From Motiliproteus sp963974645 (GTDB taxonomy: Bacteria; Pseudomonadota; Gammaproteobacteria; Pseudomonadales; Balneatricaceae): a stretch of 64,000 nucleotides of DNA. The stretch covers positions 3,857 through 67,856 of the forward strand of contig CAXBEA010000006.1 of assembly GCA_963974645.1 (NCBI GenBank), given 5' to 3'. A program made the translations under genes and the position numbers. Positions 9,081 to 17,697 of the stretch are shown here, in pieces. How positions within the stretch are numbered: the stretch's first letter is position 1; each line of letters starts with the position of its first letter. Below the pieces are notes generated by a model. The model did no database searches and was not told where the DNA came from. It saw only the letters and a program-made list of their open reading frames with translations.

Positions 9081-10202
9081 ATGGACAAGCTTAACACTCT
9101 CATTGAAACCATATACCAGACTACAACCGATGAGTCTCTGTGGACTGAAGTGTTGCAGACCTTGACAGATTATTTCAATTCGACCCAGTTAGGTTTCTTT
9201 AGCCAAGGAAAAAATAACACCCCATCACGCTTTAATATGACGGGTATTGATGATGCCTACATTCAGTCTTACGACGCGTATTACTCACAACTAAACCCTT
9301 GGTTCTCCATTCCCGGTTTTATGCATCCTGGTAAAATACTCTCTGACCGCTCTTTAGAACAATTTTATCAGCACAAAGGTGCCTTCACACATACTGAAAT
9401 TTATAATGACTGGTATGGGCCTCAAGATTCTAGACACGCAATTGGCGGCACCATTATTGACAACGCTGGAGGTATTCTTAACTTCACCTCGTTAAGACCC
9501 AAGCAGGCTGGATACTTCTCCGATACGGAAATAAGTGACTTTAAAATTATTAGTAGGCATGTACTCAGGGCGATTGAGATAGGCGATAAATTTACCTTGC
9601 TATCAAAGCACCAGGAAGCCTCAGACACGTTGTTGGATAAGCTGAAAGTTGGGATCTGTTTTGTTGATAGAAATCTCAATATCGAGTTTAAGAATACCCA
9701 TGCCGCTAGGCTGCTTGACGAACGAGATTGCTTGTTTGAAAAAAACGGTACGCTCGTATATCGGCAAAATAGTATCTATGAAAAGCTTGAAGTTCTTGTG
9801 CTCAAGGCTATTCACTTTAACAAAACATTCAATCTGCTTGTAAAAAGGAGACAAAAGCCTCCTGTAACACTCACACTAATGCCTATATCAACAAATCAGA
9901 GAATTTTTTCTCTACCGTCTGACCAAGTGCTTATTCTCATGACAAGTGCTGACAATGGGCATTTGAGCGACGTGGAGTTGATCAAGATGCGCTGGCAACT
10001 GACGAATGTTGAAGCCGAATTCGCCCGTCATTTGTTAACCGGGAAGAATTGTGCGCAAATAGCCGAAGAAATGGAACTCACAAAAAACACGGCGCAGTGG
10101 TATGCCAAACAACTTATAAACAAACTCGGGGTACATCGACAAGCAGAAGTTATCGTGAAGATGCTGTCAGATTTGTCCCTGAAAATAAATTGCGCTGAAT
10201 AG
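9081..10202 (+). CDS. LuxR-type helix-turn-helix transcriptional regulator
   Basis: A 373-aa DNA-binding protein. The N-terminal 300 residues form a sensor-like region without a recognisable receiver domain. The C-terminus is a LuxR-type HTH (LTNVEAEFARHLLTGKNCAQIAEEMELTKNTAQWYAKQLINKLGVHRQAE). The start at ATG 9081 is preceded by GGAG at the right distance; an ATG at 9069 and a TTG at 8961 are also in frame. It is divergent from the PEP-CTERM-like gene, which it may control (inference). No autoinducer synthase is nearby. The gene overlaps the decayed cyclic-nucleotide-binding remnant at its 3' end. Confidence 0.85.
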   Translation: MDKLNTLIETIYQTTTDESLWTEVLQTLTDYFNSTQLGFFSQGKNNTPSRFNMTGIDDAYIQSYDAYYSQLNPWFSIPGFMHPGKILSDRSLEQFYQHKGAFTHTEIYNDWYGPQDSRHAIGGTIIDNAGGILNFTSLRPKQAGYFSDTEISDFKIISRHVLRAIEIGDKFTLLSKHQEASDTLLDKLKVGICFVDRNLNIEFKNTHAARLLDERDCLFEKNGTLVYRQNSIYEKLEVLVLKAIHFNKTFNLLVKRRQKPPVTLTLMPISTNQRIFSLPSDQVLILMTSADNGHLSDVELIKMRWQLTNVEAEFARHLLTGKNCAQIAEEMELTKNTAQWYAKQLINKLGVHRQAEVIVKMLSDLSLKINCAE

Positions 10203-10493
10203 CACGAATAGAAGCGGTACGTCCTTGGCGAGATAGCAGCGCCATCTCACCAATGAGCTCTGCCTCTCTTCGCACCAACGCCACTGCAACCTCGCCAACA
10301 GCACCCGCTTCAGAGACAACCTAAGTCATGATCAGCTAGACACTCGCAGCAGGGGCCTGTTTACGAACAGGTACTCACCATCGCGATATTCGACCAAGCG
10401 ACGGGTAAATGCCAGCAGCTTCAGCTTGGAGCTAACTAGCTTGGACAGCTTAGGAATACCACGCAGAAACTCAACTTCCTGATGGATACCCAA
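10200..10493 (-). pseudogene. Decayed cyclic-nucleotide-binding (CRP-like) protein
   Basis: Reading from a possible TTG at 10493 (ribosome-site-like CAGGAG upstream) gives GIHQEVEFLRGIPKLSKL then SSKLKLLAFTRRLVEYRDGEYLF, the start of a cNMP-binding domain, ending at a stop at 10332. Further along, GEVAVALVRREAELIGEMALL and RTASIRA match the phosphate-binding cassette of the same domain, in another register and with the middle deleted. Clearly inactive. This also accounts for the 330-bp gap between the LuxR gene and gltX. Confidence 0.7.
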
Positions 10494-10529
10494 AAACCGA
10501 CTCCTGGATCATAAAAATATCGCCTCGCA

Positions 10530-12017
10530 CTAACCAAGATTCAAAGCCTGATACGCCTTATCCCAGAGTTTCGCCTCCTTTTTAGAGGGCCCTCCGACGA
10601 CACCCAGCGCATGACGAACACGCGCACGACTCATATCAGGACCCAGTATCGCCATCGACTCGATAACCGATACCGATGAGGTACTCCCGGAGATTGCTAT
10701 AAACAACGGAAATAACAGGTCGCGTATCTTCAGATCCATCACTTTGGAAAGATTATTTAGGGATGCAAAAATATTTTCTTTATCCCAGCTACGCAGCGCT
10801 TCCAGCTCCCATAAGGAGAATTGCAAAACTTGCCGGATTTGATCGCGCTGTAACGTTTTATGTTCAAACAGATCCGCATCCAGCGCCAGCATGCCTGACA
10901 TGAAGAATCCCGCCAGCGGAACCACATCCGAAAATGTCTCTACGCGTGGCTGGATCAAGGGGACGATTGGCATCAGAAAATCGCTATTGAGCGCCCAACG
11001 CTTGAATTGCTCGACAAATGCTTCGGCGTCGAGTTCTTCTCTAATCCAGGTGCCGTTCAACCAGCGCAGTTTTTCAGTATCAAAGACCGGCCCACCTAAG
11101 GAGATGCGCTGAATATCAAAGGCATCAAACATCTCCTGACGGCTGAATTTCTCACGCTCATCCGGCATCGACCAACCCATTCGTCCTAAATAGTTAAGTA
11201 CCGCCTCAGGCAAAAAGCCCATGCGCTGATAGTAAAGGATACTGGTCGGATTCTTACGTTTACTCAACTTACTCTTATCGGGATTACGCAGCAGCGGCAT
11301 GTGGCAAAGCTGCGGCATCTCCCAGTCAAAGTATTGATACAGTAACTGGTGCTTCGGGGCTGAATTAATCCACTCTTCCCCGCGCAATACATGCGTAATT
11401 TGCATCAGGTGATCATCAACCACATTCGCCAAATGATAGGTTGGCAGACCATCTGCTTTCATCAACACCTGCATATCGACCTGGGCCCAATCGATTTCGA
11501 TTTCGCCGCGTAGCATATCCCTGAACCGGCACACCCCTTCACCTGGTATTTTCATCCGTACTACATGGGATTCGCCACTCGCTAACCGGCTCTGAACCTC
11601 CTCTTTCGATAGGTCCAAGCAGTGACCGTCGTAACCCAGCTGCTGCTTATTGATCATCTGCTCCTTGCGTAATCCAGCAAGACGCTCGGAACTGCAAAAA
11701 CAGTGAAAAGCATGCCCCTTATCGAGCAATAACTGCGAATGCTCCGCATAGATCTCACTGCGTTCACTTTGCCGATAAGGGCCATGAGGGCCCCCGACAT
11801 CAGGACCTTCATCCCACTCAAGCCCCAGCCAACGCAGCGAATCCAGAATCATCTGCTCTGATTCAGGAGTGCTTCGAACCTGGTCGGTATCTTCAATTCT
11901 AAGGATAAACTCCCCTGCCTGTTGACGGGCAAAGGCCAAATTAAACAGCGCGATATAAGCGGTGCCCACATGGGGATCACCCGTCGGTGACGGGGCTATT
12001 CGGGTGCGAACGGTCAT
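10530..12017 (-). CDS. gltX: Glutamyl-tRNA synthetase
   Basis: Class I aminoacyl-tRNA synthetase charging tRNA-Glu with glutamate in the cytoplasm. The HIGH-type motif is in RIAPSPTGDPHVGTAY (residues 5-20) and the KMSKS-type motif is KLSKRKNP (about residue 255). Also seen are RIEDTDQ and the CFCSSERL segment. The length of 495 aa matches bacterial GltX. The ATG at 12017 gives the canonical MTVRTRIAPSPTG start. It is divergent from znuA. Confidence 0.96.
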   Translation of the reverse strand: MTVRTRIAPSPTGDPHVGTAYIALFNLAFARQQAGEFILRIEDTDQVRSTPESEQMILDSLRWLGLEWDEGPDVGGPHGPYRQSERSEIYAEHSQLLLDKGHAFHCFCSSERLAGLRKEQMINKQQLGYDGHCLDLSKEEVQSRLASGESHVVRMKIPGEGVCRFRDMLRGEIEIDWAQVDMQVLMKADGLPTYHLANVVDDHLMQITHVLRGEEWINSAPKHQLLYQYFDWEMPQLCHMPLLRNPDKSKLSKRKNPTSILYYQRMGFLPEAVLNYLGRMGWSMPDEREKFSRQEMFDAFDIQRISLGGPVFDTEKLRWLNGTWIREELDAEAFVEQFKRWALNSDFLMPIVPLIQPRVETFSDVVPLAGFFMSGMLALDADLFEHKTLQRDQIRQVLQFSLWELEALRSWDKENIFASLNNLSKVMDLKIRDLLFPLFIAISGSTSSVSVIESMAILGPDMSRARVRHALGVVGGPSKKEAKLWDKAYQALNLG

Positions 12018-12171
12018 GGGTTACAGGTTCCGTTATCAATCAAGCTAGGCGAAAAAAGCCGCATTATAACGGCTGAGACCACTCTTGGGCTAGAGAGCAA
12101 ATGTCCGTCCTCGTTGATACGCAAGGCTTGTTGATCCAACCAATAAGAGTACACTTGCCACCCCGACTAAC

Positions 12172-12184
12172 GTTACAACATAAC
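12172..12184 (+). promoter_or_regulatory. Candidate Zur box before znuA
   Basis: GTTACAACATAAC has the GTTA-N5-TAAC symmetry of gammaproteobacterial Zur sites and sits 25 bases before the znuA start. The central bases are imperfect, so this is a candidate only. Confidence 0.5.
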
Positions 12185-12209
12185 ACCTCTATATTTTCGA
12201 GCCTGACAG

Positions 12210-13139
12210 ATGCCCAAGTCGCCTTATACCCTTTACACCCTTACCGCATTGATAATGAGCCTGAGCAGCCCGCTACAGGCACTAGAAATCACCACTAGCA
12301 TCAAGCCGCTACAACTACTTGTCGCCAGCATCAGTGAGGGTGTCAGCCGGCCTACTCTACTTATTCCCGGCGCTAATTCACCCCATGATTATCAACTACG
12401 CCCCTCCGAGCGTCGTCAACTGGAACAAGCTGGGCTTATTTTTTGGATCGGTCCCAAGCTTGAGATGTCGCTCGCCAAGGTGCTGCAACAGCTCCCCTCC
12501 AGCACCCGAGTGGTCGCCTTAGCGGAGCAATCCGAAGAATCGGCCTCGCAGCTTCCACTACATGCGCAACTACAAGCGCAACTACAAGCGCCATCACAAG
12601 AGCACAATCATGAGTATTCCGGCGGCGAACCACACATCTGGCTCGATCCGGTTCATGCTGCCGAATTAGCCCGAAAGATCGCAACCATACTGAGCGAGGA
12701 AAATCCTGCCCACAGCGCTGACTATCAAAAAAACCTAGGCCACTTTTTAGCGCAGCTAAACCACTACGATTTAAAGCTTAAAGCACTGCTTGACCCGGTC
12801 AAAAATTTGGGATATTTCGTTTTCCATGATGCCTACCAGGGTTTTGAGCAGCACTACGGGCTCAACCATCTCGGTGCCTTTACCCTCAGTCCGGAGCGTC
12901 GTCCGGGCGCGCGCCACCTGGCAGAGATTAGACAGCAGCTGCTGAATCATCAGGCCGTATGCGTATTTAGCGAACCACAGTTCCCGCCAAGCCTTGTCAG
13001 CAATCTAATTGAGGGAACTCACGTGCGCCAGGCGCAGCTGGATCCCCTAGGCATAGCGATTGAGGCTGATGCTAACGGCTATTACCGTTTGCTGATGGAG
13101 CTTGGCTTGAGTTTCCAACGCTGCCTAGAAGATAATTAA
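12210..13139 (+). CDS. znuA: Zinc ABC transporter substrate-binding protein ZnuA
   Basis: Periplasmic zinc-binding lipocalin-independent receptor of the cluster 9 family, 309 aa with a signal peptide ending near LQA (residue 25). Metal-ligand positions are visible: His in NSPHDYQLRPSE, His in PHIWLDPVHA, and His in VFHDAYQGFEQHYGL. The usual His/Asp-rich loop is short (EHNHEY) and preceded by a 12-bp tandem repeat encoding QLQAQLQA. The permease and ATPase (znuB, znuC) are not adjacent, so it is an orphan binding protein here. A Zur-like site precedes it and a terminator follows. Confidence 0.93.
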   Translation: MPKSPYTLYTLTALIMSLSSPLQALEITTSIKPLQLLVASISEGVSRPTLLIPGANSPHDYQLRPSERRQLEQAGLIFWIGPKLEMSLAKVLQQLPSSTRVVALAEQSEESASQLPLHAQLQAQLQAPSQEHNHEYSGGEPHIWLDPVHAAELARKIATILSEENPAHSADYQKNLGHFLAQLNHYDLKLKALLDPVKNLGYFVFHDAYQGFEQHYGLNHLGAFTLSPERRPGARHLAEIRQQLLNHQAVCVFSEPQFPPSLVSNLIEGTHVRQAQLDPLGIAIEADANGYYRLLMELGLSFQRCLEDN

Positions 13140-13204
13140 ACGCTTCGACAATGCGTTTATAGTCGGTGGCTCTTTTTTACCAAGACTACAAACCTGAGAC
13201 TAAA

Positions 13205-13248
13205 ATAAGAAATGCCCCAATGAGGCGAATCAATGGGGCATTTCTTAT
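13205..13248 (+). terminator. Strong hairpin after znuA
   Basis: A perfect 15-bp stem (left arm 13205-13219, right arm 13234-13248) around a 14-nt loop, flanked by A/T runs on both sides. It lies between two convergent genes (znuA and the small 66-aa gene), so it probably works as a bidirectional terminator. Confidence 0.75.
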
Positions 13249-13344
13249 AGGTATTGTTTTATCGGCTACTACTTTCGTCAAGCGACGCGTTTACTGGCAA
13301 CCTGTTTGCCGAAAGCGATCCAGAGCAGGACAGGGTTAAGCAAT

Positions 13345-13545
13345 TCAATTCAACCGCGAACGGTAGTTTAAAATCAATTTCTCTAGCTGATCAAGCTTAT
13401 CCACAGGTACCAACTGACGATAGTTGTCGGCCAACGCAGAAAATCGGGAAAGGGTATCTAACGGTGACTGTTGATGAACGCTCGCCTGCCATAAAAGGTA
13501 AGAAACGTCTTGGTCGATCTGGCGGGATATTCTCTGTAATGACAT
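13345..13545 (-). CDS. Small 66-aa protein of unknown function
   Basis: Starts MSLQRISRQIDQDVSYLLWQ and ends LEKLILNYRSRLN. It is helical, charged, and has no signal peptide or known motif. The case for a real gene is the very good ribosome binding site: GGAGG five bases before the ATG. It lies downstream of the flgP gene on the same strand with a 145-bp gap, so a flagellar link is only positional. Confidence 0.6.
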   Translation of the reverse strand: MSLQRISRQIDQDVSYLLWQASVHQQSPLDTLSRFSALADNYRQLVPVDKLDQLEKLILNYRSRLN

Positions 13546-13690
13546 TGCAACCTCCTTGTTGCTGGTAAATGCTGCTGGTAAATACGTTAGGGTAAATCCA
13601 TGCTCTTAGTAACATTAATGAAAGAGTAGCCAGCTTGATCCCGACTGTCAATATCCGATCAGGTTAATCAAGTATTGCTCAAAACTTGAT

Positions 13691-14167
13691 TCAGCGCATC
13701 TCAACATAGGCACGCTGAACATCGCGCAGATCAAGCTCAAGAATCGTCGCGTAGGTATCACGCTGTACAGGGTAGCTTTTAACCACTCTCGCTCCGCGAA
13801 TAACCCCGCCGACCGCCGCGTTAAACTGATCATTTTGAACGACCATTTCACGCACCTGACTGGTCCCAAACAGTTGCTGCCCATGGACAATCGCCGCCAG
13901 CTCTTGATAAGCCTGTAGCTTCGACGCCCGCATCGCTAACAACACTTTCTGATCCTCAGTTTCCCCCGGCTGCAAACTAATAGGCGCATAGCCGGTAGCC
14001 CTTACCATTCTTGGCTGAGCATCGATCTGAATCTCTAGATCAACAACCGCAGCATCTCGATTCTTCTCCTGATGCTGCTGGTAGTAATAACCCAAGGTGT
14101 CGCAACCGCCAAGCATTACGACAACCATAACCATCAGCCAACGCGTCATCCACTTCAGACTCATCAT
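13691..14167 (-). CDS. flgP: Flagellar outer-membrane lipoprotein FlgP
   Basis: LPP20-family lipoprotein, 158 aa. The signal peptide ends in the lipobox LGGC (Cys near residue 22). The C-terminal region (QVREMVVQNDQFNAAVGGVIRGARVVKSYPVQRDTYATILELDL) is the LPP20/FlgP domain. In Vibrio, FlgP with FlgO and FlgT builds the outer-membrane H ring around the flagellar basal body and supports motility. It lies 39 bases after flgO, probably co-transcribed. Confidence 0.85.
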   Translation of the reverse strand: MMSLKWMTRWLMVMVVVMLGGCDTLGYYYQQHQEKNRDAAVVDLEIQIDAQPRMVRATGYAPISLQPGETEDQKVLLAMRASKLQAYQELAAIVHGQQLFGTSQVREMVVQNDQFNAAVGGVIRGARVVKSYPVQRDTYATILELDLRDVQRAYVEMR

Positions 14168-14206
14168 TATCTTATTGCCTTGATATTTATATAGTGCAGA
14201 TCAGCG

Positions 14207-14866
14207 CTATTGATTAGCCGGCACGCCGCCGTTTTCGATGATCATGCCGTCGCGGCTGCTAAACGGATCATAACCTGGCAAAGCACCTTCCAGCTGGCTA
14301 ACAGCGAAATCAGACTGTCCCGTTGCAACGACCTGCTGGGTTATTGTATCCAGCACCCGTGCATTCACCGTGATCCCTGAAGAATTGACGATATAGCTGC
14401 CACCCAATACATAACTGACCCTGTGCTTGCGATAGTACTCTGTCAATGGCAACTCCTGCTCGCTCCGATTAGCAAAGCCGATTGCTCGATGATCGATCAG
14501 ATTGTAGCCTCGCGCTTGCAGCTCATGGAAAAAACCCTCAGCAATCTCGTCTCCCAGAGTACGCCGGCGATCGGTTTGAGAGAGGTCCACAAAGCCTGTA
14601 ATGGCGATAGCTAGCTGCTTGATATTTCTCTTTGCCAGACCGGTTTCGAGCTGCTCAGCCATCTGCCTGACCGGAACCCCTAAATACCCCACCGGAGCTG
14701 CCAGTTCACTGCGCTCGGCCGGTTCCAAAGGTTTTGGGTCGGGCTGAAGCTGGTTTATATTGGTGACACGTGCCGAGACCTCATTATCAACCAGGACATG
14801 GATCGGTCCACGGGAACAGCCACTAAAGAGCAATGCGATCAGAAGCGCGCCAAGGGTTTTATTCAT
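14207..14866 (-). CDS. flgO: Flagellar outer-membrane protein FlgO
   Basis: FlgO-domain lipoprotein: lipobox LFSGC after the start MNKTLGALLIALLFSGCSRGP, then a conserved block from about residue 75 on (GLAKRNIKQLAIAITGFVDLSQT, EIAEGFFHELQARGYNLIDHRA, VSYVLGGSYIVNSSGITVNARVLD). I chose ATG 14866 because it puts the lipobox at residue 17; the upstream ATG at 14905 adds 13 residues. Divergent from flgT and upstream of flgP, the arrangement seen in vibrios. Confidence 0.87.
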   Translation of the reverse strand: MNKTLGALLIALLFSGCSRGPIHVLVDNEVSARVTNINQLQPDPKPLEPAERSELAAPVGYLGVPVRQMAEQLETGLAKRNIKQLAIAITGFVDLSQTDRRRTLGDEIAEGFFHELQARGYNLIDHRAIGFANRSEQELPLTEYYRKHRVSYVLGGSYIVNSSGITVNARVLDTITQQVVATGQSDFAVSQLEGALPGYDPFSSRDGMIIENGGVPANQ

Positions 14867-15185
14867 CAATATGAGATTCCATCGAATTTGCCCAGAAAAT
14901 ACCATAAAAGCCGCGACACAACGAGGCCAGCCGCCGCATAGAGCTCCAAGAAATGAAACAAGCTCCCGATCAGCAAGGCCTTTGCAGCATAGCCACTCAG
15001 TGCCAACGCAGTGATCAATTAAAGCAGGCTAGCCGTGTAGATAGCATTTTTTGCCGCCACTCGAGACTGGTGATGGACTCCGTTACAGCAGCATTCAGCC
15101 ATAACTATCGCGGGCAATAGGTTTGCATCGTTGGATGATTTTAATTAGCTTAACGGCTCACCTCTTCACATGCTGACAGGTCGCC

Positions 15186-16412
15186 ATGTTTTCACCGAAT
15201 CGCTCGCTGCTCGCTTGCTCTCTCGTGTTGCTTATAAGTACATTTTCCACCCAAACTCTAGCCCTCAGCATCGTCGCCGAGGGCTCAGCGTTGATTCATA
15301 ACCAAGACCTCTCCTATGCCAAACACCAGGCCCTTAGAAACGCCTCTCAGCAAGCGCTACTCCAAGCGGGTGCGCATATCAGCAGCGCCCAAACCCTTGA
15401 CCAGGGTGTGATCCGTATCGACAACCTGCGGATTCGTACCCTCGGCAGTCTCAGCAATGTCCGGGTCATCGATGAACAGGTAAAGGGAGAACGGCTATGG
15501 CTGCGGATTCGCGCCGATGTCACGACAGAGCAGAGCTGCGCCCTCGGTGAGGCTCATACTCGCTATACCAAGTCTGCCGCCATCGCTGCCTTTCCGCTGT
15601 TAAACCGCAGCCAGGCAGCGCTGGGCAATCTGTATGCCGCTGAACAGCAGCTACCCAATGCACTGACCAAAGCGCTTAATAGCGCGGGTGTTCTGCGCGC
15701 CATGAACAGCTCGCAGCTTTCGGTCAACCCTTCCCCCACCACAGCGGCCTCCTACCAGCAAGATCAAGGCCCGATCACCGAATCATTACCCAGTTTCCGC
15801 GAGCTTGATGTCCAATTTATCGTCTCCGGAGTGATTCGCGACCTCAGCCCCTACGACCCGACTCGCCATGACGAGCAAGCAATCTTAAAAGTACTCTACG
15901 ATCAATTCGATTTCAGGGGTCGGCAGCGGCTGCGAAACTTCGCTATCGATGTCTTTATCCACGACGGCTTCACCGGCACTCTGCTGTTCAGCCGCAGCTA
16001 CCGAAGTGCAGGCTACTGGGACGCTGACGATACCGACCAGGTCGGTTTTTACACCCCTGCGTTTTTAAAAACGGACTACGGCCAAAATGTAAGGACGTTG
16101 CTGGGCCAGGTTAGCCAAGAGATCAATCAACAGCTGCAATGTGAACCTTTTCGTGCCCGCATCGTCCGTACTCAAGCCAACCAACTCACCTTTAATGCGG
16201 GCTCTGTCGTTGGCATCCAGCCTGGAGACCAGTTCCGGCTGTTGCGAAAATCAATTTTTTACGACACCCTCGATCAATCCCACGTTAGGCTTGAAGATAC
16301 CCAAGCAACGGTTATCGTCAACGAGGTACAGCCACGTTTTTCAGTGGCCAACATGGATACCAACGCGGTTGTGCTCAACATCCAGCAGGACGATATACTC
16401 ATGGCTTGGTAG
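15186..16412 (+). CDS. flgT: Flagellar H-ring assembly protein FlgT
   Basis: Periplasmic 408-aa protein with signal peptide ending TLALS. The N-terminal domain (VAEGSALIHNQDLSYAKHQALRNASQQALLQAG) is characteristic of FlgT, followed by the middle domain (LDVQFIVSGVIRDLSPY) and the C-terminal domain with VGIQPGDQFRLLR. In Vibrio, FlgT forms the H ring together with FlgO and FlgP and helps recruit the MotX/MotY T ring. Divergent from flgO, with about 320 bp between them holding the promoters. Confidence 0.88.
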   Translation: MFSPNRSLLACSLVLLISTFSTQTLALSIVAEGSALIHNQDLSYAKHQALRNASQQALLQAGAHISSAQTLDQGVIRIDNLRIRTLGSLSNVRVIDEQVKGERLWLRIRADVTTEQSCALGEAHTRYTKSAAIAAFPLLNRSQAALGNLYAAEQQLPNALTKALNSAGVLRAMNSSQLSVNPSPTTAASYQQDQGPITESLPSFRELDVQFIVSGVIRDLSPYDPTRHDEQAILKVLYDQFDFRGRQRLRNFAIDVFIHDGFTGTLLFSRSYRSAGYWDADDTDQVGFYTPAFLKTDYGQNVRTLLGQVSQEINQQLQCEPFRARIVRTQANQLTFNAGSVVGIQPGDQFRLLRKSIFYDTLDQSHVRLEDTQATVIVNEVQPRFSVANMDTNAVVLNIQQDDILMAW

Positions 16413-16578
16413 AGATATTTGTCATTTTTGAACAACTTGCTACTATTGTGCAGCGCCTTGATTCATCATCTCTAGCGTACCTTCAGCGTTCTTATCGTTA
16501 GCCGGTTAGCTGAAAAAACCTTGATCGAACTAACCATCCGCAAAGCACCGGCAAAAGCACCCATAGAGTAAAACCATC

Positions 16579-17622
16579 ATGCTCCCTACGTATCTTCAAT
16601 TATGCACACTGCTGTTTGGGCTTGCGATTCTGGGAGGATGCCAACAGGGCAGTGATAGTTCATCGAGCAACGGCCTACTAATCAAGACTGAGCAGCCGCC
16701 GAGTCTGAAGCCACCCAAAGCGGGTACGGCCCTCCAAGATTTCGCCAGCCTCACCGATGTTAAAGAAAAAAAATCTGCCTTTTTCGACTATCTAGAGCCA
16801 CAAATTGAACAAGAAAACAAACACATAGCCGAACTGCACGCGCAGTTTTCAGCCTTGCAGTTATTACTCAGAAAACAAGGCCAACTACACCCTGTGGATG
16901 CTGACTGGTTGAACCGGACAGCTAAACTTTACCGTGTCGACGAAACCGATCCGGCCAAGCAACTGCAGACACTGAAAGCAAAAGTAGGAACAATTCCCGC
17001 CGCGCTGGTTAAAGCCCAGGCCGCCAACGAGTCGGCCTGGGGCACCTCACGCTTCGCCCGCGAAGCCAACAACCTGTTTGGCCAATGGTGCTTCACGCCG
17101 GGTTGCGGCATCGCGCCAAAACAACGCAACCCCGGCGACACCCATGAAGTTCAATCTTTCCCGTCGGTCGCAGCAGGTTTACGGAGCTATTTTGTCAACC
17201 TGAACGGGCACCAGAGCTATGCCGATATGCGTCAAATTCGCCGCTGCCTCCAGAGCAGCCAAAAAACCTATAGTGGTCGGGCGCTTGCAGCAGGGCTGGT
17301 TAATTATTCAGCAAGAGGTGGGCATTACGTTGATGAACTGCAATCGATGATACGGATCAACGAGCTAGAGCCCTGGCATACAAACTGGTGGGGGGAGAAC
17401 AATCCAGAACACCCCTGTTACGACTTGGTCCAGGTAGAGGCGGACCACCCAGACCCCGTTAAGGCCAATACAGAAGCCACCGCAGAAGTCACGATTGAAG
17501 CCAAAACTTCATCTGAAACCAAGCCTGAAGCAACTCTGGCCACGCTGAAGCAGGCGCTGGCAACCACGTCTGCAGCGCTACAATCAGCGACTACAAATCC
17601 AGCATCGCTACCTAAGCAATAA
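16579..17622 (+). CDS. Bax-like glucosaminidase lipoprotein
   Basis: 347-aa exported lipoprotein with lipobox LGGCQQ. The central part (about residues 130-260) is a glycoside hydrolase 73 glucosaminidase domain: PAALVKAQAANESAWGTSRFA with the catalytic Glu of the ANES motif, NNLFGQWCF, and YSARGGHYVDELQSMI. Such enzymes cut the glycan strands of peptidoglycan. The C-terminal 80 residues are low complexity (EATAEVTIEAKTSSETKPEA). Its position next to flgT suggests, without proof, a role in flagellum passage or cell-wall turnover. Confidence 0.85.
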   Translation: MLPTYLQLCTLLFGLAILGGCQQGSDSSSSNGLLIKTEQPPSLKPPKAGTALQDFASLTDVKEKKSAFFDYLEPQIEQENKHIAELHAQFSALQLLLRKQGQLHPVDADWLNRTAKLYRVDETDPAKQLQTLKAKVGTIPAALVKAQAANESAWGTSRFAREANNLFGQWCFTPGCGIAPKQRNPGDTHEVQSFPSVAAGLRSYFVNLNGHQSYADMRQIRRCLQSSQKTYSGRALAAGLVNYSARGGHYVDELQSMIRINELEPWHTNWWGENNPEHPCYDLVQVEADHPDPVKANTEATAEVTIEAKTSSETKPEATLATLKQALATTSAALQSATTNPASLPKQ

Positions 17623-17697
17623 CTGTCCTAAAAACTAATAGCCCTAGCCATCAACCGCGATAAGCCTAGGCGGATACCGCAGCTCTGTTGCGACAAA

